Positions 34,375 through 43,243 of a stretch of 64,000 bases of DNA are shown one piece after another. The notes below the pieces were generated by a model, which saw only the letters and a program-made list of their open reading frames with translations, had not been told where the DNA came from and did not search any database. The first letter of the stretch is position 1; every line of letters starts with the position of its first letter. Source of the stretch: Streptomyces beigongshangae (GTDB lineage: Bacteria; Actinomycetota; Actinomycetes; Streptomycetales; Streptomycetaceae); assembly GCF_019710745.1 (NCBI RefSeq), contig NZ_JAHKJW010000040.1, positions 1 through 64,000 on the forward strand, written 5' to 3'. Made by a program: the position numbers and the translations under genes.

Positions 34375-36564
34375 GTGGGAAGCCTTCCGGATCAGAGCGG
34401 ACCTGACGTTCGTGGTGCGCACATGGTGGTGTGCGGGGACGACGCCTTGGCGCACCGGCTGGCGGCCGAGTTGCGCGGTGTCTACGGGGAGCGGGTGACA
34501 CTGGTCGTACCGTCCGCCGAGCGGACCGCGCGGCCTCCGGTCGTCGGACGGGCCCGTGCCTCGACGCTGCTCGACCGTGTGTCGGCCGTCATGGGCCGGG
34601 CCGCCGGCAACGGCCTCACCGGCGACAACGGCCTCACCGGCCTCACCGGCAACAACGGCCTCACCGGCAACAACGGCGGCAGCAGAGACAGTAGAAACAA
34701 CAGAGACAGTGACGCCGACGACAACGGTGGCAGCGGTAGCAGCGGCGGCGCTACGTCCGGTCGTCGTGTCGGCCTCTCCGAGGAGCCGGGCCCGGCACGG
34801 GTGCTGGAGGCCGCGGTGCTCACCGAGGCCGTACTCGCCGACGCCGGGGTCGAGCACGCCGCCGCGCTGGCGCTCGTCCACGACGACGACGAGACGAACA
34901 TCCGTGCCGCCCTCATGGCGCGCCGGCTCAACCCGCGTCTGCGGCTGGTCGTACGGCTCTACAACCGTCGTCTCGGACAGCACATCGAGGCCCTGCTGGA
35001 CCAGGCGTCCGCCCTGGCCATGGCGGGTGTCGGGGAATCCGCGGATCCGTCCGCGGCCGGTCTCCTCGACGCCTCCACCACCGTGCTCTCCGACGCGGAC
35101 ACCGCCGCGCCGGCGCTGGCCGCCACCGCGGTGGCCGGGACCAGCAAGGTCGTGCAGACCGACGGGCTGATGCTGCGGGCCGTGGAACGGCGGCCGCCGG
35201 GGCCCGGTGAGGTCGCCGACCCCGGACTGTGCACGCTGGCGCTGCTCTCCGCCACGGCCAGCGACCCGGCGGGCGCGGACGGTTCGGAGGACAGCGGCGA
35301 GCACGGGCCCCGGCTGCTGCCCGACGAGGAGTCCGTGGCAGCAGCGACCGGTCGCGGCACCGTCGTCCTGGAGACCGTGTCGTACTCCGGTCCGCCGCTT
35401 CCCGCGGGCCGCGGTGTGCTGCCCGCCGGCATACCCTTCGCGGTGCCCTTCGGCAGGCTCTTCTCCCGGCGGCTGCGCTGGTCGTTCGCCGGTCTGGTGG
35501 CCTGTGTGATCGCGCTCGCGGTCGCGTCGGTGACGATTACGGGCGCCCATCCGCTGCACGCCGTCTACCTGACCCTCCTCGATCTCTTCGCCATCAACGA
35601 ACCGGCGCTCGACGCCCCTCTCGGCCGCCAGATCCTCCAACTGCTCTCCGGTCTGGTCGGGTTGCTGCTGCTTCCCGTCCTGCTCGCCGCCGTCCTGGAG
35701 GGTCTCGGTACGTTCCGCAGCGGGTCGGCGCTGCGGAAACCGCCGCGGGGGCTCTCCGGTCACGTCGTCCTCCTCGGCCTCGGCAAGATCGGTACGCGGG
35801 TCCTCGCGCGCCTTCGTGAACTCGGCATCCCCGTGGTGTGCGTCGAGGCCGACCCCGAGGCGCGCGGGCTCGCGCTGGCCCGCCGGCTGCGCGTGCCCGT
35901 CGTCCTCGGCGACGTCACCCAGGAAGGCGTACTGGAAGCCGCCAAGATCCACCGGGCACACGCCCTGCTGGCCCTGACCAGCGCCGACACCACCAACCTC
36001 GAAGCCGCCCTGTACGCACGGTCGGTACGCCCGGATCTGCGCGTCGTCCTGCGCCTGTACGACGACGTCTTCGCCACGGCCGTCTACCGCACCCTGCGCG
36101 CCACCCATCCGGACGCGCTCACCCGCAGCCGCAGCGTCTCGCACCTGGCCGCGCCCGCCTTCGCCGGAGCGATGGTGGGCCGCCAGATCCTGGGGGCGAT
36201 CCCCGTGGAGAGGCGGGTGCTCCTCTTCGCGGTCCTGGAGGTCGCGAGCCATCCGCAGCTGGAGGGCCGTACCGTCGCCGAGGCGTTCCGCGCCGGGTCG
36301 TGGCGGGTACTGGCCCTCGACACGGCAGCCCCGGCCGGGACGGGGGCGGGGGCCGGGGTGAACCGTCCCGCGCCGGACCGTCCCGTGTCTCCGTCCCCGC
36401 CGGGTCCGGGCCGCGACGCCCCGGTCCCGGGCCGCCCGTCGGGGCTGGTCTGGGACCTGCCGCCCACCTATGTGCTCGGGGCCGGGGACCGCGTCGTCAT
36501 CGCCGCCACCCGACGTGGCCTCGCCGAGCTACTGGGAAGGGGCCCTCGGCGTACGAACCCCTGA
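34375..36564 (+). CDS. RCK-TM-RCK protein (TrkA-N domains on both sides of a membrane segment)
   Basis: A 729-residue protein with an N-terminal TrkA-N/RCK-like domain starting MVVCGDDALAHRL, a two-helix membrane unit (about residues 365-440) and a second RCK domain with the NAD-binding GLGKIGTRVLARLRE and VCVEAD strand. Such proteins control or form cation conductances. Between the helices the sequence LLDLFAINEPALD replaces any K+ selectivity filter (TVGYG), so it is not a standard potassium channel. A repetitive Asn-Gly insert (NGLTGNNGLTGNNGG and on) interrupts the first domain. The GTG at 34375 is the likely start; the longer frame from 34219 crosses the divergent promoter region. Confidence 0.8.
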   Translation: MGSLPDQSGPDVRGAHMVVCGDDALAHRLAAELRGVYGERVTLVVPSAERTARPPVVGRARASTLLDRVSAVMGRAAGNGLTGDNGLTGLTGNNGLTGNNGGSRDSRNNRDSDADDNGGSGSSGGATSGRRVGLSEEPGPARVLEAAVLTEAVLADAGVEHAAALALVHDDDETNIRAALMARRLNPRLRLVVRLYNRRLGQHIEALLDQASALAMAGVGESADPSAAGLLDASTTVLSDADTAAPALAATAVAGTSKVVQTDGLMLRAVERRPPGPGEVADPGLCTLALLSATASDPAGADGSEDSGEHGPRLLPDEESVAAATGRGTVVLETVSYSGPPLPAGRGVLPAGIPFAVPFGRLFSRRLRWSFAGLVACVIALAVASVTITGAHPLHAVYLTLLDLFAINEPALDAPLGRQILQLLSGLVGLLLLPVLLAAVLEGLGTFRSGSALRKPPRGLSGHVVLLGLGKIGTRVLARLRELGIPVVCVEADPEARGLALARRLRVPVVLGDVTQEGVLEAAKIHRAHALLALTSADTTNLEAALYARSVRPDLRVVLRLYDDVFATAVYRTLRATHPDALTRSRSVSHLAAPAFAGAMVGRQILGAIPVERRVLLFAVLEVASHPQLEGRTVAEAFRAGSWRVLALDTAAPAGTGAGAGVNRPAPDRPVSPSPPGPGRDAPVPGRPSGLVWDLPPTYVLGAGDRVVIAATRRGLAELLGRGPRRTNP
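34612..34750 (+). repeat. In-frame 18-bp tandem repeats in the RCK gene
   Basis: GGCCTCACCGGCAACAAC-type units repeat about three to four times (to about 34680), followed by an AG-rich stretch with atypical codons (AGA, AGT). They encode the NGLTG/NN insert. Confidence 0.75.
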
Positions 36565-36688
36565 CAATCCGCCCTGACCTGCATGGATCCTGATTCTTCC
36601 GCTGCTGCGGCAGTCTGCGTCCAAGGAGTTTTCCACAGGCTGAGGACCCCGTCGGCGCGATGTCGCCGGGTGCGTGCAGTATGGGGTC

Positions 36689-38557
36689 ATGACTGAGAGC
36701 AACGGATCGGTCCCGCACGAGGGGACCATGCCCGACTGGGAGAAGCGCTTCCGGGCACCACGGGTGTCCCTGCCCGACTGGGCGGAGGACGCCCCGCACC
36801 GTTCCCTGTTCGTGTCGAACGCGACGGGGACGTACGAGTTGTACGCGTGGGACCGTGAGACGAACACCCAGCGCCAGGCCACCGACCGGCCCAACGGGAC
36901 GACGGACGGCGTGCTGTCGCCCGACGGCGAGTGGATCTGGTGGTTCGACGACAAGGACGGCGACGAGTTCGGGATCTGGCGGCGGCAGCCCTTCGCCGGA
37001 ACCGGGGACGGGACTGGAGCCGGGGACGGGGACGGGGCTGCGGCCGGGGCCGTTCCCGACGAGCCCGCCGCTCCCGGGCTCGACCCCTCCTACCCCGCCG
37101 GACTGGCGCTCGGCCGGGACGGGCGGACGGCGGTCGTCGGCCGGTCCACCGACGAGGACGGATCGACGATCCACGTCAGCCGGACCGGTGAGGACCCCGT
37201 CGAGATCTACCGGCACCGGGAGTCCGCCGGCGTCGGCGACCTCTCGCACGACGGCTCGCTGATCGCCGTCGAGCACACCGAGCACGGGGACGCCATGCAC
37301 TCCGCGCTGCGGGTACTGCGGATGGACGGCTCGACGGTGGCCGACCTGGACGACACCAAGGGCGGTACGGCCGAGCTGGGCCTGGAGGTGCTCGGGTTCG
37401 CGCCGGTCGCCGGGGACACGCGGCTGCTCGTCGGGCACCAGCGGCGCGGGCGCTGGGAGCCGATGGTGTGGGACGTGGCGTCCGGCGAGGAGACGGACCT
37501 GGAGCTGGCCGCACGGCTGGACGGCGACCTGAGCGCCGAGTGGTACCCGGACGGCTCCGCCCTGCTCGTCGTCAACAGCTTCGAGGCGCGCAGCGAGCTG
37601 TGGCGCTACGACCTGGAGTCCCGCCGGCTGGAGCGGGTTCGGACACCGAAGGGCACGGTCTCGGGGGCGACTGCCCGCCCCGACGGCAGCGTGGAGTACC
37701 TGTGGTCGTCGTCCGCCGAGGCGCCGGTGGTGCGCTCGACGTCCGGCGAGGTCGTCCTGGACCCGCCCGGTATGGAGGCACCGCGGTCGGTGCCCGTCGA
37801 GGACGTGTGGGTGACGGGTCCGGGCGGCCGCATCCACGCCCTCGTGCAGCGGCCGGCCGGGGCGTCGGGTCCCCTCCCGACCGTCTTCGACATCCACGGC
37901 GGCCCGACCTGGCACGACAGCGACTCGTTCGCGGCGGGCCCGGCGGCCTGGGTCGACCACGGGTACATGGTGATCCGGGTCAACTACCGGGGCTCCACCG
38001 GGTACGGGCGGGAGTGGACGGACGCCCTCAAGCACCGGGTCGGTCTGATCGAGCTGGAGGACATCGCGGCCGTCCGGGAGTGGGCGGTCTCGTCCGGGTC
38101 CGCCGACCCGGACCGGCTGGTCCTGACCGGTGGCTCATGGGGCGGCTACCTCACCCTCCTCGGCCTGGGTACGCAGCCCGACGCGTGGGCACTGGGTATC
38201 GCCGCGGTGCCGGTCGCGGACTACGTGACGGCCTACCACGACGAGATGGAGGCTCTCAAGGCGATGGACCGCACGCTGCTCGGCGGCACTCCGGAGGAGG
38301 TTCCGGAGCGCTTCGAGGCCTCGTCCCCGCTGACGTACGTCGACGCGGTGAAGGCACCGGTCTACATCTCCGCCGGGGTCAACGACCCGCGATGCCCGAT
38401 CCGCCAGGTCGAGAACTACGTGGCCCGGCTCGCCGCGCGGGGCGCGGAACACGAGGTGTACCGCTACGACGCGGGACACGGTTCGCTGGTCGTGGACGAG
38501 CGGATCAAGCAGGTCGCACTGGAGCTGGAGTTCGCGGAGCGGCACCTGGGGCGGTGA
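36689..38557 (+). CDS. S9-family prolyl-oligopeptidase-like peptidase
   Basis: The 622-residue protein has an N-terminal beta-propeller (repeats such as LSPDGEWIWWFDD) and a C-terminal alpha/beta hydrolase domain. The catalytic Ser is in GGSWGGYL, the Asp in GVNDPRCP and the His in DAGHGS. This is the S9 peptidase plan for cleaving short peptides, probably in the cytoplasm because no signal peptide is seen. A Gly/Asp/Ala-rich insert (TGDGTGAGDGDGAAAGA) in the propeller is encoded by repetitive DNA. Start choice between 36674 and 36689 is uncertain, as neither has a good ribosome binding site. Confidence 0.9.
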   Translation: MTESNGSVPHEGTMPDWEKRFRAPRVSLPDWAEDAPHRSLFVSNATGTYELYAWDRETNTQRQATDRPNGTTDGVLSPDGEWIWWFDDKDGDEFGIWRRQPFAGTGDGTGAGDGDGAAAGAVPDEPAAPGLDPSYPAGLALGRDGRTAVVGRSTDEDGSTIHVSRTGEDPVEIYRHRESAGVGDLSHDGSLIAVEHTEHGDAMHSALRVLRMDGSTVADLDDTKGGTAELGLEVLGFAPVAGDTRLLVGHQRRGRWEPMVWDVASGEETDLELAARLDGDLSAEWYPDGSALLVVNSFEARSELWRYDLESRRLERVRTPKGTVSGATARPDGSVEYLWSSSAEAPVVRSTSGEVVLDPPGMEAPRSVPVEDVWVTGPGGRIHALVQRPAGASGPLPTVFDIHGGPTWHDSDSFAAGPAAWVDHGYMVIRVNYRGSTGYGREWTDALKHRVGLIELEDIAAVREWAVSSGSADPDRLVLTGGSWGGYLTLLGLGTQPDAWALGIAAVPVADYVTAYHDEMEALKAMDRTLLGGTPEEVPERFEASSPLTYVDAVKAPVYISAGVNDPRCPIRQVENYVARLAARGAEHEVYRYDAGHGSLVVDERIKQVALELEFAERHLGR

Positions 38558-38669
38558 CGAGGGTGAGGGTGAGGACGGGGGCCAAGGCGAGGGCCAGGGC
38601 TGCGGTGGCGGGGCAGGCCCGGGCACCCCTCGGCCGCGCTCCCCGCGAGGGCCCCGTACCTTTGGGGTT

Positions 38670-39533
38670 GTGTACCGGTTCCTGCTGACGCCCCGCTGGT
38701 GGGGGATCAACGTCTTCGTGCTGTTGGCCATCCCCTTCTGCGTGTTCATGGGGTCATGGCAGTTGGGACGGTTCGAGGACCGCGTCCAGGACCATCGCAG
38801 CGCCGGTGAGCAGGCCGAGGAGGCCAGGACGCAGGCGGCCCGTCCGCTCACCGAGCTGCTGCCGGTGGACAAGGAGACGTCGGGCAAGCAGGCCACGGTG
38901 ACCGGCCGGTACGGGCGGCAGCTACTCGTACCGGACCGGGAGCTGGACGACAGGAGCGGCTTCTACGTCCTGACCATGCTGCGCACCGACGACGGCAGGG
39001 CGCTGCCGGTGGTCCGGGGCTGGCTCCCCGGTGACGCCGACACCGCGAAGGCCCCGGCGGCTCCGGCCGGCGAGGTCACCGTGACCGGCGCGCTCCAGGC
39101 GTCGGAGACACCCGGGTCGAACGGGGTGCCCGCGGCCGGGGGGCTCCCCGCCGGACAGACCGGTGCGATCAGTTCGGCGGCGCTGGTGAACCTCGTGCCG
39201 TACCGGATGTACGACGCCTGGATCACCCTCGCCGAGGCCGACTCGGGAATGAAGGCCGTGCCCGCCACGGCCCCTTCGGACACGGGCCTGGACCTGAAGG
39301 CGTTCCAGAACCTCGGCTACACCGGTGAGTGGTTCGTCTTCGCCGGCTTCGTGGTCTTCATGTGGTTCCGGCTGCTGCGACGCGAGGTGGAGTTCGCGCA
39401 GGACGCGGAGCTGGGGCTCACGGGGGAGACCCCGGCGGACGCGGAGCACACGGAGAGCACGGGGAGTGCGGGGAGTGCGGGGAGCACGGAGAGCGCGGGG
39501 GCCCCGAGGGTGTCGTCCCCTCCCACGGCCTGA
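38670..39533 (+). CDS. SURF1-family protein
   Basis: A 287-residue protein with one transmembrane helix at each end of a soluble extracytoplasmic domain: LLAIPFCVFMGSWQLGRFE near the start and WFVFAGFVVFMWFRLLRRE near the end, with VVRGWLPGD and LVNLVPYRMYDAWITL between. This is the SURF1 plan, a factor for assembly of the heme-copper cytochrome c oxidase. The C-terminal tail is a Ser-Thr-Gly-Glu repeat. The GTG start lies 112 bp after the peptidase gene; the gap has GGGTGAG-type repeats. Confidence 0.88.
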   Translation: MYRFLLTPRWWGINVFVLLAIPFCVFMGSWQLGRFEDRVQDHRSAGEQAEEARTQAARPLTELLPVDKETSGKQATVTGRYGRQLLVPDRELDDRSGFYVLTMLRTDDGRALPVVRGWLPGDADTAKAPAAPAGEVTVTGALQASETPGSNGVPAAGGLPAGQTGAISSAALVNLVPYRMYDAWITLAEADSGMKAVPATAPSDTGLDLKAFQNLGYTGEWFVFAGFVVFMWFRLLRREVEFAQDAELGLTGETPADAEHTESTGSAGSAGSTESAGAPRVSSPPTA

Positions 39534-39592
39534 CACCGGCACCGGGCATCGGTGCCGGGCATCGGTACCGGGAAGTTCACCGGTCGGGCGGT

Positions 39593-39616
39593 GGGCCCGG
39601 GTGGTCGCCCGGGCCC
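39593..39616. terminator. Bidirectional hairpin between convergent genes
   Basis: Arms GGGCCCGGG/CCCGGGCCC with loop TGGTCG lie between the SURF1 gene (ends 39533) and the minus-strand gene ending at 39646. Just upstream are three copies of a 13-bp CCGGGCATCGGTG-like unit. Confidence 0.65.
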
Positions 39617-39645
39617 GTGACTGCCGTCGCCGTGCCGGTCGGGGA

Positions 39646-41073
39646 TCAGGGGGTGGACAGCATCCCGGTCCGGTAGACCGTTCCGGCGCACGCGTTGGAC
39701 ACGGTCGTCGAGGCCGACGGGGCGCCGCCCTCGGCCACGTAGGACACGCTGACGCTTCCGTCGAGGGTCCCGTCATTCCTCATGAGCTGCGTCTCCACGC
39801 CGGTGGTGCCCTCCGAGGACGTGCCGCCGCTGTCACCGGCCGGGGTGTCCGTGGGGGTCGGGTCGGGGGACGGTTCCCCGCCGCCGGTGCCGCCGCCGGT
39901 CGGGCAGGTCGCCGACGGCACCCAGGCGAACTTCACGTAGTACGAACCGTTCGGCGGCAGCACCAGGGAGGGGGCGTAGGCGGACGGGTCGGGCAGTCCG
40001 CTCGCCGCGTCGCCCGCCGTGTGGAGGACCGTACCGATCCGGGACGGGTCCGCGGCGCCCAGCGCGGCCGGGGACACCGAGCCGCCGCCCACGACCGTAC
40101 AGCCGGCGGCGGAGACGTTGGTGACCGTGAAGCTGCCGTAGACCGCACCGGTGGCGTCGGGTGCGGCGCCGCCGCTCGCGGCGGTGAGCTGCGTCGGCGT
40201 ACAGGGCGGCACGCCCGCGCTGGAGACCGGGGGCGGGGCGTCGACGGTACTGCCGCCGCTGGCCTCCTTCTCCTTCTCCTTCTTGTCCTTCTTCTTTTCC
40301 TTGTCGGTTTTCTCGGGCGCGCTCGGGGACTTCTCGGAGCCCTTCCCCGCGGAGGCTTCCTTGCCCTCGTTCGAGCCGCCCTGGGTCTCGGAGGCGTGCC
40401 CCGCCATGCTCGGGTCGGCGTCGGGGCCCGAAGCGTTCGAGACGTGCACGAGGGCCGGGACGGCCGTGCCGATGAAGAGCGCGGCGGCCGCCATGCCGAC
40501 GAGGGCCTGCCGCTTGCGGGCCCGCCTGGCCGGTACCGCGCGCCGCAGGTGGTCCAGTGTGCCGTCGGTCGGCTCGATCTCCTCCACGGCCTGGTGCAGG
40601 AGTCGCCGCAGGGCCAGTTCGTCGGAGCCGAACCCGTCCGCTCCGAGCCCGAGTCCCTTCACGCCGGGTCCGTCGCCCGCGCCGTCCGAGTCGTCCGAGT
40701 CGCCCGGTGTGCTGCCGGAAGCCCGGTCCGGTGCGTCGGGGGTGACGGGCATGACACGTGTGGCGCCGCCCGCGGGCTCCGCCGGTGTCCCGTCCTTCTC
40801 CGGACCGGGACCCGGCGGGTCGGCCGGGGGACCGGCCGACGAGGAGTCCGAGGAGTCCGACGGGCGGTCCGCCGCGTTCGCTTCCTTGCCCGAGTGATCT
40901 GAGTGGCCCGAGTGATCTGAGTGGTCCGATTGGTTCGGGTGGCCCGACTCTTCCGGGCCCGTGTTCTCCGAGGGGCCGTGGTTCACAGTTCCGTTCCCAG
41001 CGTGCTGCTCATGCTCGTCGTCGCCGTGGCGACCGTGCTCGTCGTGGCGTGCTCGCTCGTCGTTCCCGCTCAT
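39646..41073 (-). CDS. Large membrane protein coupled to an ECF sigma factor, possible anti-sigma factor
   Basis: This 475-residue protein has a long hydrophilic N-terminal half (His/Ser/Asp repeats SDHSDHSGHSDHSG, then acidic and Pro-rich), a conserved-looking helix ALRRLLHQAVEEIEP, one transmembrane helix (about residues 190-212), a Lys/Glu-rich stalk and an extracellular domain with paired Cys. Its ATG overlaps the stop of the sigma-factor gene (ATGA), so it is made with it. That position and topology suggest a membrane anti-sigma factor or sensor. The zinc-binding HxxxCxxC motif of ZAS anti-sigma factors is absent, so the call is inference. Confidence 0.6.
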   Translation of the reverse strand: MSGNDERARHDEHGRHGDDEHEQHAGNGTVNHGPSENTGPEESGHPNQSDHSDHSGHSDHSGKEANAADRPSDSSDSSSAGPPADPPGPGPEKDGTPAEPAGGATRVMPVTPDAPDRASGSTPGDSDDSDGAGDGPGVKGLGLGADGFGSDELALRRLLHQAVEEIEPTDGTLDHLRRAVPARRARKRQALVGMAAAALFIGTAVPALVHVSNASGPDADPSMAGHASETQGGSNEGKEASAGKGSEKSPSAPEKTDKEKKKDKKEKEKEASGGSTVDAPPPVSSAGVPPCTPTQLTAASGGAAPDATGAVYGSFTVTNVSAAGCTVVGGGSVSPAALGAADPSRIGTVLHTAGDAASGLPDPSAYAPSLVLPPNGSYYVKFAWVPSATCPTGGGTGGGEPSPDPTPTDTPAGDSGGTSSEGTTGVETQLMRNDGTLDGSVSVSYVAEGGAPSASTTVSNACAGTVYRTGMLSTP

Positions 41074-41738
41074 GCCGGCGCCTCCATGGCGACGCGCAGC
41101 GCCGCGATGCCACGCGAGCCGTACGCCTTCACCGATCCCAGCGATATACCGAGGGTCTCGGCGACCTGCGCCTCGGTCATGTCCGCGAAGTACCGCAGGA
41201 CCAGGACCTCGCGCTGGCGTCTCTGGAGACCTTTCATCGCCTTGATCAGGGCGTCGCGCTCCAGCTGGTCGTACGCGCCCTCCTCCGCGCTCGCCATGTC
41301 GGGCATCGGCTTGGAGAGGAGCTTCAGGCCCAGGATGCGCCGGCGCAGCGCCGAGCGCGAGAGGTTGACGACGGTCTGGCGCAGGTAGGCGAGCGTCTTC
41401 TCCGGGTCGCGCACGCGCTTGCGCGCCGAGTGCACCCGGATGAACGCCTCCTGGACGACGTCCTCGCAGGACGCGGTGTCGTCGAGGAGGAGCGCCGCGA
41501 GGCCGAGGAGCGACCTGTAGTGGGCGCGGTAGGTCTCGGTGAGATGGTCGACCGTGGTGCCGGCCGCCAGGGCCTCTTCGACCCCCTCGCGCTGGTTCGG
41601 GATGCGGGTCGACCGCGCTGCGGGCATGGGGGCGATCACCGGCATGCCGCCGCCGGACGTGCCGGACGTGCGGGGTCGGCGGGGCGGACGCAGGGTCGTG
41701 CCGCGCGCCGGAACGGTGAATTCGAGTACCTCAGCCAC
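41070..41738 (-). CDS. ECF-family RNA polymerase sigma factor (SigE-like group)
   Basis: A 222-residue sigma factor with a Pro/Arg-rich N-terminal tail of about 60 residues, region 2 (LAALLLDDTASCEDVVQEAFIRVH), and region 4 (QREVLVLRYFADMTEAQVAETLGISLGSVKAYGSRG). That is the complete ECF plan for promoter recognition under stress or developmental signals. It is followed by a translationally coupled membrane protein that may control it. A perfect 10-bp inverted repeat with a 37-bp spacer lies upstream and could be involved in its regulation. Confidence 0.9.
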   Translation of the reverse strand: MAEVLEFTVPARGTTLRPPRRPRTSGTSGGGMPVIAPMPAARSTRIPNQREGVEEALAAGTTVDHLTETYRAHYRSLLGLAALLLDDTASCEDVVQEAFIRVHSARKRVRDPEKTLAYLRQTVVNLSRSALRRRILGLKLLSKPMPDMASAEEGAYDQLERDALIKAMKGLQRRQREVLVLRYFADMTEAQVAETLGISLGSVKAYGSRGIAALRVAMEAPA

Positions 41739-41786
41739 GCCAGTTGGACACGCATCCCCCCGTCGGGGTTGTACGCGACGGACATC

Positions 41787-41843
41787 GCTTTTACGTCGGA
41801 CTGCATGCCAGACAGTGCGCCAAATGTCCTCATACGTAAAAGC
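41787..41843. promoter_or_regulatory. Long-spaced inverted repeat upstream of the sigma-factor gene
   Basis: GCTTTTACGT (41787-41796) and ACGTAAAAGC (41834-41843) are perfect complements. They are AT-rich against the background and lie 49-105 bp upstream of the sigma start. They could be two half-sites for a looping or cooperative regulator, or paired inverted promoter elements. The rest of the 427-bp gap (41739-42165) has an AT-rich patch (TATAAATAATTC, about 42028-42039) and the asd terminator. Confidence 0.45.
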
Positions 41844-42135
41844 TCATCCCCTATGCCCCATATGAACGTGGCGTCCGGTCACCCCTGAAGGGCGACCGCA
41901 AAGACGCTCCCCGCCCTCCGCGTGGTTGCGGAGAACGGGGAGGAAAGTCGCCGAACGCCAGAGGCTCGCGTCAAAGTGGTACGGACCACAGCCCCGCCCA
42001 CGACCGAACCACGAAAGTCGTACAGATCCTATAAATAATTCAGCTTAGGACCAGAGGATTTCCCGCCCGAACCTGCCTGAGCGGGCCGACATGTCGCGAA
42101 TCGCCCGACGTCACCCATGCCACCGACGCGTCCCG

Positions 42136-42163
42136 TGCCCGCGGTGCCCCCGGCACCCGGGCA
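42136..42163. terminator. asd terminator
   Basis: A stem of 12 bp with one bulged base (TGCCCGCGGTGCC against GGCACCCGGGCA) lies directly downstream of the asd stop codon. Confidence 0.6.
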
Positions 42164-42165
42164 GG

Positions 42166-43215
42166 TCACAGTTCCGCAGCGACCAGTTCGGCGATCTGCG
42201 CCGTGTTGAGCGCGGCGCCCTTGCGCAGGTTGTCGCCGCACACGAAGAGTTCGAGCGCCGTCGGGTCGTCGAGCGCCCGCCGCACCCGCCCCACCCAGGT
42301 CGGGTCCGTACCGACGACGTCGGCCGGTGTCGGGAACTCCCCCGCCGCCGGATTGTCGAAGAGCACCACCCCGGGGGCCGTGGCGAGGATCTCCCGCGCC
42401 CGGTCCACCGTCACCTCCCCCTGGAAGCGGGCGTGGACGGTCAGCGAGTGCGTGGTGACGACCGGCACCCGTACACAGGTGACCGCGACGGGGAGGGACG
42501 GCAGACCGAGGATCTTGCGGGACTCGTCCCGCACCTTCATCTCCTCCGAGGACCAGCCGTCCTCGCGCACGGTCCCGGCCCACGGCACCACGTTCAGCGC
42601 CACCGGCTCCGGGAACGGCCCGGTGTTGTCCCCCACGGCCCGCCGTACGTCGCCGGGGGCCGTCCCCAGTTCCGTACCGGCGACGAGCTTCAACTGCTGC
42701 CGCAGCGTGTCGACTCCGCGCTGCCCCGCCCCGCTCACCGCCTGGTAGGAGGAGACCACCAGCTCGCGCAGACCGAACTCGGCGTGCAGCGCGCCCAGGG
42801 CCACGATCATGGAGAGCGTCGTGCAGTTGGGGTTGGCGATGATGCCGCGCGGCCGGACCCGGGCGGTGTGCGGGTTCACCTCCGGCACCACGAGCGGCAC
42901 CTCGGGGTCCATCCGGAACGCACCCGAGTTGTCGACCACGACGGCACCCTTGGCGGCGGCCACCGGCGCCCAGCGCTCGGCCACCTCGTCGGGCACGTCG
43001 AACATGGCGACGTCGATCCCGTCGAAGGCATCCTCCGTCAGGGCGACCACCTCGACCTGCTCACCGCGCACGGCCAGCTTGCGGCCGGCCGAGCGCGGAG
43101 AGGCGACGAGGCGGATCTCGCCCCAGATGTCCGCGTGCTGGGACAGGATCTGGAGCATGACCGTGCCGACGGCTCCGGTCGCGCCCACGACCGCGAGCGC
43201 CGGCCGCCCGGTCAT
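42166..43215 (-). CDS. asd: Aspartate-semialdehyde dehydrogenase
   Basis: The 349-residue enzyme starts with the NADP-binding GATGAVGTVM and has the active-site Cys131 in NPNCTT and a conserved His in RVPVVTTHS. It reduces aspartyl phosphate to aspartate semialdehyde, the branch point to lysine, diaminopimelate, threonine and methionine. It lies 28 bp downstream of aspartokinase in the same operon, so the first two steps of the aspartate pathway are coexpressed. A hairpin follows it immediately. Confidence 0.95.
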   Translation of the reverse strand: MTGRPALAVVGATGAVGTVMLQILSQHADIWGEIRLVASPRSAGRKLAVRGEQVEVVALTEDAFDGIDVAMFDVPDEVAERWAPVAAAKGAVVVDNSGAFRMDPEVPLVVPEVNPHTARVRPRGIIANPNCTTLSMIVALGALHAEFGLRELVVSSYQAVSGAGQRGVDTLRQQLKLVAGTELGTAPGDVRRAVGDNTGPFPEPVALNVVPWAGTVREDGWSSEEMKVRDESRKILGLPSLPVAVTCVRVPVVTTHSLTVHARFQGEVTVDRAREILATAPGVVLFDNPAAGEFPTPADVVGTDPTWVGRVRRALDDPTALELFVCGDNLRKGAALNTAQIAELVAAEL

Positions 43216-43243
43216 CGGCGTACGCCTCCGTACGGGGGGACGC

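Noticed and set aside
34264..36252. 662-codon minus-strand open frame opposite the RCK gene
   Set aside because: Low-complexity shadow. The plus strand encodes recognisable RCK and membrane segments.
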